Positions 40,201 to 52,815 of a stretch of 64,000 nt of DNA are shown in pieces (position 1 is the first letter of the stretch; the number at the start of each line of letters is the position of its first letter). The position numbers and the translations under genes are program-made. Origin of the DNA: Sporobolomyces roseus (Eukaryota; Basidiomycota; Microbotryomycetes; Sporidiobolales; Sporidiobolaceae). Under the pieces are notes generated by a model. The model ran no database searches and had not been told where the DNA came from. It worked only from the letters and a program-made list of their open reading frames with translations. The stretch is taken from positions 682,001 through 746,000 of the forward strand of contig JADILM010000005.1 of assembly GCA_016617785.1 (NCBI GenBank), written 5' to 3'.

Positions 40201-41977
40201 CGCACTCCTTCGATCAAAAGTCGCAAGTTGCATGACTCTCCTCATCTCTCATTTCGACATTCTCGGTGCGAGATCCAGCTACGAGGCGAAGAAGGAACAA
40301 GATCGAATCGATGCCGCGAGGTTGGTGACGAAGGCTCAATTGGCGGATCGATTGGCGAACCTCCGAGCGAAACGGAGAGATCAGGAAGGGGAGGAGGAGA
40401 TTGAATCGACCATCACTTCGTTACAAATGGCGTGGGATCAACGAATGGAGGCGCTCAAAGCATTGGACGAAGATCGAAGCGCTATCGAATCGAACAATCG
40501 AGTAGTCGGACGAGTTCTCGATCAAAGTCGAGCAGAAGATCGTTCACTCGCGTTCCTCGCCTCTTCCTCTTCGAACATCTCTCTCCGATGGCAACAAGGC
40601 AAGTTCATTGGAGGAGGCACTTTCGGAAACGTTTATCTCGCCGTCAATCTCGATTCGGGAGAAGAACTCGCCGTTAAAGAAATTCGTTTCCAAGATCTTC
40701 AATCTGCTCCTCATTTGGTCAAGACTATCAGGGATGAGATGAAGGTGATGGAGATGCTCAGACACGACAACATCGTTCAATACTACGGAATCGAGGTTCA
40801 TCGAGACAAGGTTTACATTTTCGAAGAGTATTGTCCTGGAGGCAGTCTCGCCAACTTGCTCGAACATGGAAGGATAGAAGACGAGATCATCATTCAGATC
40901 TACGCACTTCAGATGTTGAGCGGTCTCATTTACCTTCATTCGCAAAACGTCGTTCATCGAGATATCAAACCCGATAGTAAGCTTTCAATCTCTCCTGTCC
41001 CTCGGTTTTCTCCTGCTGACCATGTCGTTGCATTCGCAGACATCCTCCTCGATTCGAACGGTACGATCAAATACGTCGATTTCGGAGCAGCCAAAGTTCT
41101 CGCAAAGAATTCGAAAACTCTCGCATCTCGAAGTCGAATGACCATGCCAGGTGCCCCGAAACTCGATGAGAATGGTCAACCTGCTCCAGCCGACGCCAAT
41201 TCGCTCACTGGTACTCCGATGTATCTCTCGCCAGAAACGGTCAAGGGAGAAAGGAGGGGAAAGATGGGAGCGATGGATGTGTGGGCAGTAGGATGTGTCA
41301 TCTTGGAATGTGCGACTGGTAGGAGACCTTGGAGTAACCTAGATAACGAATGGCGAGCCCACTCCTTTCTCGACTGAATTCGACCTCGAGCTAATGATCC
41401 TGTCTTTCCCCCCCTTTCTAGGGCTATCATGTTCCACATCGGTATCGCCGTTCAACATCCTCCTCTTCCCGAACCTCACCAACTCTCCGAACTCGGAATT
41501 GATTTCATTCGACAATGCCTCGACATCGATCCCGACAAGCGACCCTCGGCCGAAGAACTCATGCTCCACCCTTGGATTCAAGAAGCGACTGCTCAGATCT
41601 CGGCTGCTTACGAGGAAGAATCGACACCTCCCGGATCCTACTCGAAAGGTACTGGATCACCTGCTTACGATGATTCGAGTTACTCGCAAGAACCAGAGGG
41701 AAACTCTGGAACGATCGCTGAAGAGGACGAGGGAGAGGAGGAAGAGTACAACCATCAAGGAGAGGATGAAGATTACGCTCAAGAGGAAGATCAGGAAGAA
41801 GGGTACGATGCTGATGGAATCGCTGAGGTTCCTCAAGAGGATTACTTCGGAGATGATTCAGCTGGAACGAGAACTTATGAAGAGGATGAAGAGGATGCTG
41901 AACAATCGTACGAGGCTTCGAATGGGGAGCTCGGCTCGTTGGAAGAAGAGCCTGAGGAGGAGGAAGAAGGGAACTGA
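37300..41977 (+). CDS. SSK2: Ssk2/Ssk22/Wis4-type MAPKKK of the HOG pathway
   Basis: Roughly 1,450 residues. After a disordered acidic N-terminus, a long helical region (HMLNNVLQGNVLKSEKTRL...) matches the regulatory region of Ssk2/Wis4 MEK kinases that receives the Ssk1 response regulator. The kinase domain starts near residue 1035: GGGTFGNVYLAVN (Gly loop), ELAVKEIRF (catalytic Lys), VVHRDIKPDN (across an intron), YVDFGAAK, GTPMYLSPE, and MDVWAVGCVILE. All catalytic residues are intact. The C-terminus is an acidic Glu/Asp/Tyr-rich tail of about 110 residues. Exon 1 is 37300..37608; exon 2 starts 37679 (NQDIEDGD), which keeps the frame. Later introns lie near 39073, 39298, 40977 and 41350. 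Confidence 0.95.
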
Positions 41978-42122
41978 TAGGGAATGACTTCTCTCGCTCG
42001 TTGGATTTGCTTATATAGATACCTTGCTCTCTTTCTCTCTCTTTGTGTTCACGTCTGTTTCTGTTGTAAGGATTACTTCCGAGGTTGCAAATCGATAGTA
42101 CTACTTTTTCGCAGTCAATTAA

Positions 42123-44501
42123 TCAGACTCCTGGTTTCCTTCGAGATCTCGCTACAACCGCTACACCTTCGATCTCCTCCTCATCTTCAACATTAACAGC
42201 CTGTCTCCCGAGGAGAACTCTCCGAGCTTTTCGTTTCGGTGCTGTAGCTGCCTTGGGTTCGGATGTAGCGGGCTCCGATTCGAGGGTAGCTGGAGATGCA
42301 GCACGAGAAGATAGACGAGATCGAGTGGTAGAGCGAGAGACGGTAGCTGAGGAATCGGGAATGGTCGTAGAGCGACTGACACGAGATCGTGCAGGAGGTT
42401 GAGAGAGAGCTGTTGAGGCTGATGTTCGACCTCCCGTAGCTCTGGACTTGCGTAGCGGCTGACTCAACTGCGCGGGTTCTTCGAATTCCTCGTCCTCATC
42501 TTGTCCGCTAGTCCTTCCCGCTTTTCGTTTCTTCGCCAAGATCTCCTCGTCTCCCTCCTCTCCGTCACACTCCTTAGCTTGACCCCTCTTACTTCGTGTA
42601 GCTGTCGTCCTCGCAACTCCCTTGCCCTTCGCTCCGGCGCCTGTCGTCGATGATCTCGCCAACACTCCAACTCTACTCTTCTTCTTCGGACTTCCCAAAC
42701 TGACGCCTCCTTCTTCACCATCATCCATGAGATCTGTCGCAAGCTGAGAGATCGCACCCAGTGCTCGTTGTCGCGGAGTTGCCGAAGGTTTCGTCAAAGT
42801 CGATTCTCCATGATCCGCCATTTCCTCCTGCACCACCTCCTTCTCCTTCGCTTTCCTCTTCATCACTGATGTCCGCGCTACTACAGGAGATGACTTGATC
42901 TTCTTCTTTTTCGGAGTTTCAGCAATACTTTCATCCGTATCCACTTTTCCCAAAGACCTTTTCGAAGCCGTTGCTTTCCCCTTTCGAGCTGAAGTTCTCG
43001 GTTTTGATCTATCTTCAGATTCGTCGATTTCCATCTCTTGCTGAGTGGAGGAACGTGCGAAGATAGCTGGACTATCGGGAAGAGGAACGGAGGAAGCGAA
43101 ACTGAAAGCTCCTGGGGGTGCGGGAGTCGGAGGAACGACTTGTTTGGCGGGTGAGAGAGAAGGAGGAGTAGGAGAGCGATGAGGGGAAGCAGGATCTGAG
43201 GGTTGAGCTGTCGAGCGCGATGAACGAGCGCTGCGACGAGCTGGAGGGGTGGAAGAATCGGGAAGAGAGGGAGATGCGACGGTCTTCTGAGTCGGTTTGA
43301 ATGCGGGCGGACGAGGAGACGAGGTTGACGGCTTTGTAGGTGCTTGGGAAGGGTTGTAAGTGGGAGCAGGAGGTAGCGATCGAAGAGAAGGGTACATCGA
43401 GCTAGCCATCGAAGTAGACGGTCGAACAGCGGGGACAGGTAGACGAGATGTCGATGCGACAGGTTTCGGAAGAGAAGACGTAGAGGGAGCTGGTCGAGAG
43501 GATGAAACGGTGATCGGTCGGAAAGGAGCTGTCGAAAAGGCGGCTGGAGGTAGAGCGGGAGGAGGTCCCGGGTGAGCGGGAAGCGGTTTCACTACAGGAG
43601 CAGGGATAGGTGCAGAAGGGGGTTGAGGGGGACGTCGAGGTTTCGTAGCTTGAACTTGATTCAGTCGAATTGTAACGGGTTTCGAGAGTTTGTGATTGAT
43701 CTTGTCTGAATTGCCTTGTTGACGTTCAAGGGATCTCGCCATTGACTCTGCCATTCTTGGAGCTGGATTCTGCTGACGGAGTCCGCGAAGAATCGACGGA
43801 ACCTGTGAAAGGATGTTTCGTCAACTTCGCTAATTTTTGAGTGTAAATTGACAAGACTACACTCACATCAGGTTCTGCAGCTCGTCCTCTCCACCTTCTC
43901 GCAATCCACCTCGGTACGATCAATAGACAATGAATCGTAATCTCGAGTACTTCGCTCAACACGAATCCGACGAAATCGAACGTTCCTTCCCAAGGTTTGA
44001 TCGTCGGTTTGATCAGCTTGTCGAACAAGATTTGCGATCCCTGTGGGTTCCACTCAACAACCTACTATCTGCGAATGAGTAAGAGAGATCTGGACTCACT
44101 GCACCTCTCCAAACGAGTAACATCAACAGAACGAAAGCCTTGACAGTGCTATAGAACCAGATCCAACCAATCACGCGATCCGCTATCTGCTCCAATATCA
44201 GATACGAGACCTGTCACTCGGCTGCATCAGTACTTTCGCAGCAGAGAGACGAGACAATTGATGGAACCTACGTAAACCACCCAATTCGTTACCTGTACCT
44301 TGAGCCGCTTCCTCTTTGGTACACTAGCTACAATAGACTTCTTATTACAATCTAATGAGCGTGAGCGAGTCGGTCGAGCGAGTGCTTTGTGAGTTGATCG
44401 AATGTTGAGGCAAACACTGATCAAACGGATTCAAGGTGAGTGAGAGCTGAGGGACACGTGGGAGTGGATGTAGAGCTCACATTAGTAGCTTGAGTAGCCA
44501 T
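42123..44501 (-). CDS. REEP/TB2 (Yop1-like) membrane-shaping protein, long tail
   Basis: The exons around 44010..44290 read VTNWVVY|VSYLILEQIADRVIGWIWFYSTVKAFVLLMLLVWRGA and then LFDKLIKPTIKPWEGTFDF (quoted in parts), the TB2/DP1/HVA22 reticulon-like hairpin domain that curves tubular ER. After a further hydrophobic exon (FVLSEVLEITIHCLLIVP), a single exon 42123..43754 encodes about 540 disordered residues rich in Pro/Ser/Lys/Arg with NLS-like KKKKIKSS. This resembles REEP1-4 more than short Yop1. The 5' end is uncertain: exon 1 MATQATN (from 44501) is clear, but the exon linking it to VTNWVVY does not join in frame with any splice pair I could find. Confidence 0.72.
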
Positions 44502-44649
44502 ACGAGCATCTCTCGCGATTGTCAAGTGAGAAGTAGGAAGCGACGAATTGGCATTCTCTCGCATCTCTCTCTTGTAGAACTCATTCCATCGCAAGTTTCA
44601 CTTCTCAGTTGCAAGGTGACAAATTAGAGTGTGTAACAATGCTCATGTA

Positions 44650-46638
44650 TCAACCCAACCCAAATCCTTTCATTTTCTGTTCCAACGCTTCGACATTAGG
44701 CATGATTTTCCTCAAGATCTCTCTTTTCTCGCCTGCCGTTCTCACATGTCTCCTACTATCCATCAAGCCTGGTGTGTTCGTCGACGTTGCTGACAAGCTA
44801 GGTGAAGGAGGCGCTCGACGAGGGCAAGGATGAGGTGATGGAGCGGAAGCAGAGGGCATTCGAGGGGTGGAGGGAGTCGTGAGGGAAGTCGAGCGAGCAA
44901 GTGGAGTATGCTGGATTGAAGAGGAAGAGGAAGTGCGACGATGTGATGTAGGTGGAACTCTAGTTGAGGTCGAACGGGAAAGAGGGATCGGAGGAGGTAA
45001 CATGGCAGTTTCTCGTTCGTCTCGTTTTGGAGGTGCGAGTCGAGGGGAAGCATTTGGAGCTGAGCGCTCATGCGGCACAGGGGACGGCGCAGGAAGTAGA
45101 GCTGAGGACGTGGATTGTGTTCTTCGATGAGAGCGGGGACGGGAAAGATCGGGAGAAGCAGGAATCGGTTCGAGAGGGATTCTCGTCGATCTTGCAAAGC
45201 GAGGTCGAGGAGTAGATTCGGAGTCTGAAGAAGGCGCGGATGTAGACTTTGCTAAGGATCGAGGCGAGGAAGAGGGAGGAGCAGGCTGAGTCGGGAAAGA
45301 GAGCATGGATTGAGATCGTTTGTGTCGTAATCCTCGCGGTCTCTGAGGTGTCCGACTTGGAGAAGGTTCGCGCGATGAAGAGGAGGAGGTGGAGGGTTCT
45401 TGGCGTCTTGACCATTTGTCGACATCAGGTTGGGAAGTCGCAGAACGAGATCGCTGATGAGTCGAAGTAGGTTTCGGTTTTGTCGGGGTTTGAGGTATAA
45501 AGTCGTCCGCTGCCTTTGCGAGCATGCTCGGTAGCGTAGATTGTGTGAAGCCGGCGGAAGAGAGGGTAGACAACGTTTCGGCAGAGGAGACGAAGGAATA
45601 GGCGGAGTAAGTCGACGAGGGATTCGAAGATGTCGTCGAGGTTGTAGTACCGAAGTTCGTCTCGGGCAGGAGGTAGTAGTACAGAAGTTCTATGATCTTG
45701 ATTCTGTTCGTGGGAACGTCTATCATCAGATGGAGCTCGAGGAAGCACAGTGAGGAAGACTTTGACGAACCTGACAGGCTGAGCGACATGCCGATCTTTC
45801 AATACCTTTACTATACTCGTCAGTCCTCCCAGTTCCTCGAATGCTCTCATATTCTTTGGTCGATCAACGAGCGCGCAAAGGAGAGTGTCTAGTGCAGCGA
45901 TTGCGAGTTGTTGTCCGGCTGCAGGGGAAGGCGGTCTCTCAGCCTGGGCTGAAGCGAAGGGACTGCTCTGATGTAAGAAGGCTGGAGATTCGGGGAAGAG
46001 GATAGGCGAGGGTTGAGGTGAAGCGCTCGGAGAAGGAAGGGGAGTCTTGAGTCCAATCGAGGGCCGACTCAATTCGAGCACAGCGACCAGGTACTGTTGA
46101 GAGATTGTCATCAGTGCTCAGATGATACTGACTCGGATGATATGGGCGTACCTCGAGACTGGATTTGCGAGCAAAGAGACGCTGACTCCGTCGATGTAAA
46201 AGCAAAAGACCTTGAATCAGCCCTAGACACCTCACCATGTTCTCCCTGACCTGCTCCGCATCTGTAGATCGTTTCCACCACGTCAGCTATCGCGTGAAAG
46301 TGTTTCTGAGTAGATAGAGAGCGACGAACCTGAACCTTGATAGCTTTCCAATCGAATAAGAGTTCTCCCTAGCCATTCCAACAATCCAGAAGCGACTGTC
46401 GCGCATTCATTAGCTCAAGCAACTATAGTGGAGAGGCTGCAGACCTACCATTCCTATCTATCGAGTCTTGCGAGGTCAAGAACGCGGTTATTAGATTTGG
46501 ATTTGAATCGAGTGCGAGAGGAGCGATGACTGATTCTATCGAGCTGAGAGCGAGCGCATGTCGAGCAGGCGAGGTCTGAAGGGATAGTAAGGTGTCTAGT
46601 GCGTCTGCTAGTAGTGGTTTGAAGGTACGAAGGTGCAT
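44650..46638 (-). CDS. cdc14: SIN component Cdc14-like protein (not the phosphatase)
   Basis: The sequence matches the fission-yeast Cdc14 family, the Sid1-binding protein of the septation initiation network. Pieces are RTFKPLLADALDTLLS, QVRENMVRCLGLIQGLLLLHRRSQRLFARKSSLE (quoted in part), LDTLLCALVDRPKNMRAFEELGGLTSIVKVL, and, after introns, CLELHLMI...IKIIELLYYYLLPET. Homologues end with a similar LPE block. Here a basic Ser/Arg/Pro-rich extension of about 320 residues follows, ending in a conserved-looking KREILRKIMPNVEALEQKMKGFG helix. The start at 46638 (MHLRTFK) is only 55 bases from the divergent AlkB start. Family assignment is good; exon borders around 45760 are approximate. Confidence 0.82.
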
Positions 46639-46693
46639 TTATTGGCGAGAGAGTCGAAACTCTCGTCCAAAACAAAGGTTGGTCTCGTTCACA
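46639..46693. promoter_or_regulatory. 55-base divergent promoter, Cdc14 and AlkB-like genes
   Basis: The two start codons face away from each other with only 55 bases between, so the core promoters and 5' UTRs must overlap the neighbouring gene. Confidence 0.5.
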
Positions 46694-47569
46694 ATGCCTG
46701 ATAGCCTCTTTGGCGACTCTGATCCAGATCAAGATGATCTCGACCTCCCGGTAATCAGTACAAGTTCTAAATCGACTCTCGACTCTACCTCGAATGATTC
46801 CAATCTCAACTCGGAGAACGGCTCATCAGAGGTCTCGACAGCAGTGGGTAAAGATAGCTCACAGGCAGTAAGTACGCTGACCTGGACCCCTCTCGAGTGC
46901 AGGCTGATCAGCTCGCAACAGGTCTTCTCCCCTCCTGTCATCGCAACCTCTCATCCTCCTCCGATTCCCGGTCTCTTCCTCTTCCCAAACGCCATTCCTA
47001 CTTCTCTTCAACACTCCCTGACCCTCTCCCTCTCATCAACGATCTTCCCAGCCTCGTCAAATCAAGTGATGCTCTTTGATTCGCCTTCGCACTCTTCCTT
47101 ACCCTCTTTCCTCACTCCCTTACTCGACCTACTTCCTTCCATCCTCGAGCCTCTCCCTGAAGACGTCAAGAGCCTGGTGTTTGACGAGGAGAGACCGAGA
47201 CAGTGTATCATGAACCTGTATAGGGAGGGAGAAGGGATCAGTCCCCATGTCGATTTGCCGGATAGGTACGGGGATGGAATCGTGGGAATATCGTTACTGT
47301 CCTCGACGGTCATGGAGTTTGTGCCTGTCGTCAACGAAGCGGAAGCTGAGTCGGCGGAGGGTAGGAGTCATTCGGTTAGATTGAGACCAGGATCGGTCTA
47401 CGTCCTGTCGGGAGAAGCGAGGTATCGATATACTCATGGGATAGCTTACAGGAAGGAGGATGTTGTGATGGATGACGAAGGAAACGAGATGATTGCTAGA
47501 AGGAGAACGAGAATGAGCATCACGTTCAGGAGGATGAAGGAAGGAGCGGAAATCATCGGGCCCAGTTGA
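46694..47569 (+). CDS. AlkB-like 2-oxoglutarate/Fe(II) dioxygenase
   Basis: An intronless frame of about 291 residues from MPDSLFGDSD. The double-stranded beta-helix has the expected metal ligands: His and Asp in ISPHVDLPDRYGDGIVGISL, the distal His in RYRYTHGIAYRKED, and the 2-oxoglutarate-binding Arg in RRTRMSITFR. The nucleotide-recognition region contains CIMNLYREGEG. This matches the ALKBH family of demethylases/hydroxylases; the subfamily (ALKBH6/7/8-like) cannot be fixed by eye. The N-terminal ~80 residues are Ser/Asp-rich and probably disordered. An in-frame ATG at 46592 would overlap the Cdc14 gene, so the downstream one is preferred. Confidence 0.85.
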   Translation: MPDSLFGDSDPDQDDLDLPVISTSSKSTLDSTSNDSNLNSENGSSEVSTAVGKDSSQAVSTLTWTPLECRLISSQQVFSPPVIATSHPPPIPGLFLFPNAIPTSLQHSLTLSLSSTIFPASSNQVMLFDSPSHSSLPSFLTPLLDLLPSILEPLPEDVKSLVFDEERPRQCIMNLYREGEGISPHVDLPDRYGDGIVGISLLSSTVMEFVPVVNEAEAESAEGRSHSVRLRPGSVYVLSGEARYRYTHGIAYRKEDVVMDDEGNEMIARRRTRMSITFRRMKEGAEIIGPS

Positions 47570-47680
47570 ACACGAGGCGTCCAACACTAGCTCAAGGGCT
47601 AGTATGTGATGGCCCTAACGATATGAAGACAAGCCAATGATGGCTGCTCCGTTCGTATCGGTTCTCACCGTTTCGACGGA

Positions 47681-48345
47681 ATGATCTCTTCCAAAACGCG
47701 GTGTACGTCTCGCTGCTATACTCTTATCCCTTCCTGCTCCGGAGAACTGATGAATACTTCGCGTATCTCCGCACAGCGAAACCGAGGGAGTCAAATTCAG
47801 CTTGATCTTGCCATATCGATGACCAAGGCTCTGTACAAGTCTGACGAGAGTGCGTGTGTTCTCGAACGTCTTCAGCTGAACACATAGCTGACAGCGGTAA
47901 CAGACTCGCACAAAGGATGAGCGGAAACTTTGGTGTCAACTGCTGCCGAAATTGCACGTTTCGTTAGAATCGGATGACCTCAAGATCAAGGCTCTTGTAC
48001 TGCTGATATCTGAGCTGAAAGAGGTCAGTCCGATCTGCTGAGCTCCATCACCTATCGTCCCTGACTTTCTCGTCATATTTCCGCAGAATCGACCACTCGG
48101 CGATGCGTTACCTCGGAACGCCCTGAATCGCTTCGACACGAGTCAAGAAGGTGTTCTCAGACCGACTCGATGCTCTCACCGACGAGCAAATCGAAGCCTG
48201 CGAATCTATCACCGCTGTCAAAGCTTTTGTCGATCGATGTGAACAAGACGGCGACGGTTCGACGGAAGATGAGGCAGATGATGATGATGAAGATGAGGAA
48301 GATGACGAGGAAGAAGAGGAGGAAGGGGAGGAAGGGGAAGAGTAA
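47681..48345 (+). CDS. Unrecognised small gene with acidic tail (tentative)
   Basis: I do not recognise this gene and its structure is tentative. Reading from 47681, a stretch QIQLDLAISMTKALYK splices (donor GTCTGACG) to TRTKDERKLWCQLLPKLHVS and LKIKALVLLISELKE. From there a longer intron ending CAAG or AAG near 48147 leads in phase to VFSDRLDALTDEQIEACESI. The last exon finishes with about 25 Asp/Glu residues and stops at 48345. The first exon is weak and may be wrong. The helical core is reminiscent of condensin/HEAT C-termini, but that is only an impression. It could also be the 3' remnant of a longer degraded gene. Confidence 0.35.
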
Positions 48346-48774
48346 TCTCGCCGGGTCTTTCGTCTTTCATTCTCACTTTGTATGATTAGTTCACTTCGCT
48401 ACTCCTTCTGTCGGTAATTCATATCGATATCATCCTATGTTCGGAGATGATCTCTCTTGAGATTCGAGCGTTGCTAGCTAGCATCGCTTTTCAGCATCGA
48501 TGAGCAAGCTCAGCTCGTCTCGACTTTTCCCAACTTTCGCGAGTAGCTAGTCAGCCACGCTCTACGTTTCGTCTCTTGTCGGATAGTCTGCTACTCTCAC
48601 CCTGATCATCAGTGCTACCTTCGCGCGATTCGCTCAGACATCTCTCTCGTATCGGCCGCAGAGTTCCAAATCTGATGCAAAGAGAAGCATCCGACTTTCG
48701 GTTTCGACAGCCTACTTCTCGAGCGCTCCGCAACGTCTCCCAGCGCCATTGAGTAGATAGTGCGAGCAGAGCGC
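48346..48774. other. Intergenic before orphan copy 3 leader
   Basis: 429 bases between the acidic gene and the clearly conserved leader of copy 3. I see little alignment to the upstream parts of leaders 1 and 2, so conservation stops near 48775. No gene seen. Confidence 0.4.
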
Positions 48775-49211
48775 GTTCTCGAAGATGTTGAAGGCTGGTC
48801 TGTTGTTCGTTGCGAAAGATCGATGAAAGTGATGAAAAGTGTGGTCTCGTTCACTAAGACTCAAGACGAGCTAGCAAGCGTCGCACCGCTTTCTTACAGC
48901 TATAATGGACTAGGACTACGTTCAATCAAGAGAGCAGGTAGATCTTGTTGCGAAAAGCTCGAATTCATTTTTCCCATCACATTTCATCGCAAGCCCTCAT
49001 TCCTCGACCTCAACTCGCCTCACTTCTCGAACACTCTCTTTATCTGTTCAGATCAGAGATGGCTGACCGTCTCTGTACAAAACCCGCTCTCTCCTTCTCT
49101 TTCTTCTTTCTCTTCCTTCACTTTCACTTGTCTCTTCCACCTCACTCTCTCCCACCTCACTTCACTCTCGCAACTCTACTACCACTCTACTACTACACTA
49201 CTCTCACAAGA
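48775..49211 (+). promoter_or_regulatory. Conserved promoter/leader, orphan family copy 3
   Basis: Homologous to leaders 1 and 2 from the GAAGGCTGGT stretch onward. The family 20-base core is at 48919..48938 and the TATA-like TATAATGG at 48901..48908. The upstream ATG at 49059 (MADRLCTKPALS) is 153 bases before the main ATG and, unlike in copies 1 and 2, is in frame with it, so a hydrophobic N-terminal extension of 51 residues is possible. Confidence 0.6.
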
Positions 49212-50020
49212 ATGTCTTCCATGACTACTTCACTCTGGAACTGCATCACTCTCAACTCGAACTCGAAACTTGAAGCTGTTCGTATGCACTCTCTCATCTC
49301 ATCTCCTCGCACTTCCACTGACTTCCTTCTGTTCCACTTAGACCTCTATCATCGTCAAGAACGTCGTCGAGAAGCCATCATCGTCGTCGATCAAGCAAAC
49401 TACTCTTCCCTCTTCGAAACTTCCTCTCGCATCTTCCGTTATCACCTCTCGACCTCCAAGCTACACCTCGTTCGAGTCACGGTACACTACACGCGCCCTC
49501 ATCCCTTCGCTCCACGACCTACGACCCTCGACGGTCAAAGTTAGCATCGAGGGAGAGATTGTTTCTGCGAGTCTCGCGAAAAATGAGCTCAAGGCCAATG
49601 TGAGTTTCTCTCCCTTCCCCTTTGAACTCTCCCTACGACGATCACTGACTTGACTATTGCCCACAGCTCCAAACACTCAAGCTCCGTGGTCTCAAGCCAG
49701 CCGTCGTCGTCGCGAATCCTCAACCCTCGACACCTTCGAAACCTTCTCCCTCCTCCTCCTCCTCGTCCTCCTCTCCCAGCACAAAAGTTCCTTACTATAC
49801 TCCAGGTCTATCGTGGAGGGCTCGACGTCGTAGACGACTCGCCAAACTCGCAGAAGCCTGGCATGATCCTCACGAATTGAGCTACGGCGATGTGTGTTCG
49901 ATTCTCTACCGACAGCAACTACGCGATGGAACCGACTTTTTGCGACACATGAGCTATCTGGAAATAATGTGTTTGGTACAACGTTGGAATGCTTTAAGGA
50001 GAAATCGGAAATATGCGTAG
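49212..50020 (+). CDS. Orphan family protein, copy 3
   Basis: Exons 49212..49277, 49342..49599 and 49667..50020, all phase 0, encode 225 residues. It shares leader, exon plan, GCT|GTTCGT donor and the exon-2-terminal motif (GEIVSASLAKNELKAN) with copies 1 and 2. Exon 3 is the longest of the three: a Ser/Pro run, then a basic patch (WRARRRRRLAKLAEAW) and a helical C-terminus (DGTDFLRHMSYLEIMCLVQRW). The basic patch could be nuclear-localising or nucleic-acid-binding, but nothing proves it. If translation begins at the in-frame ATG at 49059 the protein gains a Leu/Phe/His-rich N-terminus. Confidence 0.5.
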
Positions 50021-50333
50021 TTTTCTCACTTTATCTACTAGTCTTGCTGTTGTTGTATTTTTGAACTGTAGTCTCGTCCTTCTTCCCTCTTCTGCAAGAG
50101 AGCTCTGAGAAAGCGATTAGCCTGTTTCGATAGATTCTGAGGTTCGGTGTGCTGACTGAGCCGAATGAAGCTCAGCTTGCTTCGTTTCGTAGCGATTGAA
50201 TCCAGCAGATTCTGCGAGCTCTCGACTCTCGCACTGGCCTCAATGTGAAAGAGAAACACGACTACTTTGATTGGAAAAGAGAGAGACGACTACGAGCGTG
50301 GAAACAGAGCTACGAAGAGAAGGAGAGAATCGC
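50021..50333. other. Convergent 3' spacer, orphan copy 3 and THI4
   Basis: 313 bases between two facing stop codons. No gene, repeat or RNA recognised. Confidence 0.4.

Positions 50334-52815
<2,482 letters not shown>

Noticed and set aside
46865..46905. Possible intron (GTAAGTAC...GTGCAG) inside the AlkB-like gene
   Set aside because: It would be only about 35 bases, shorter than other introns here, and the frame is open without it.
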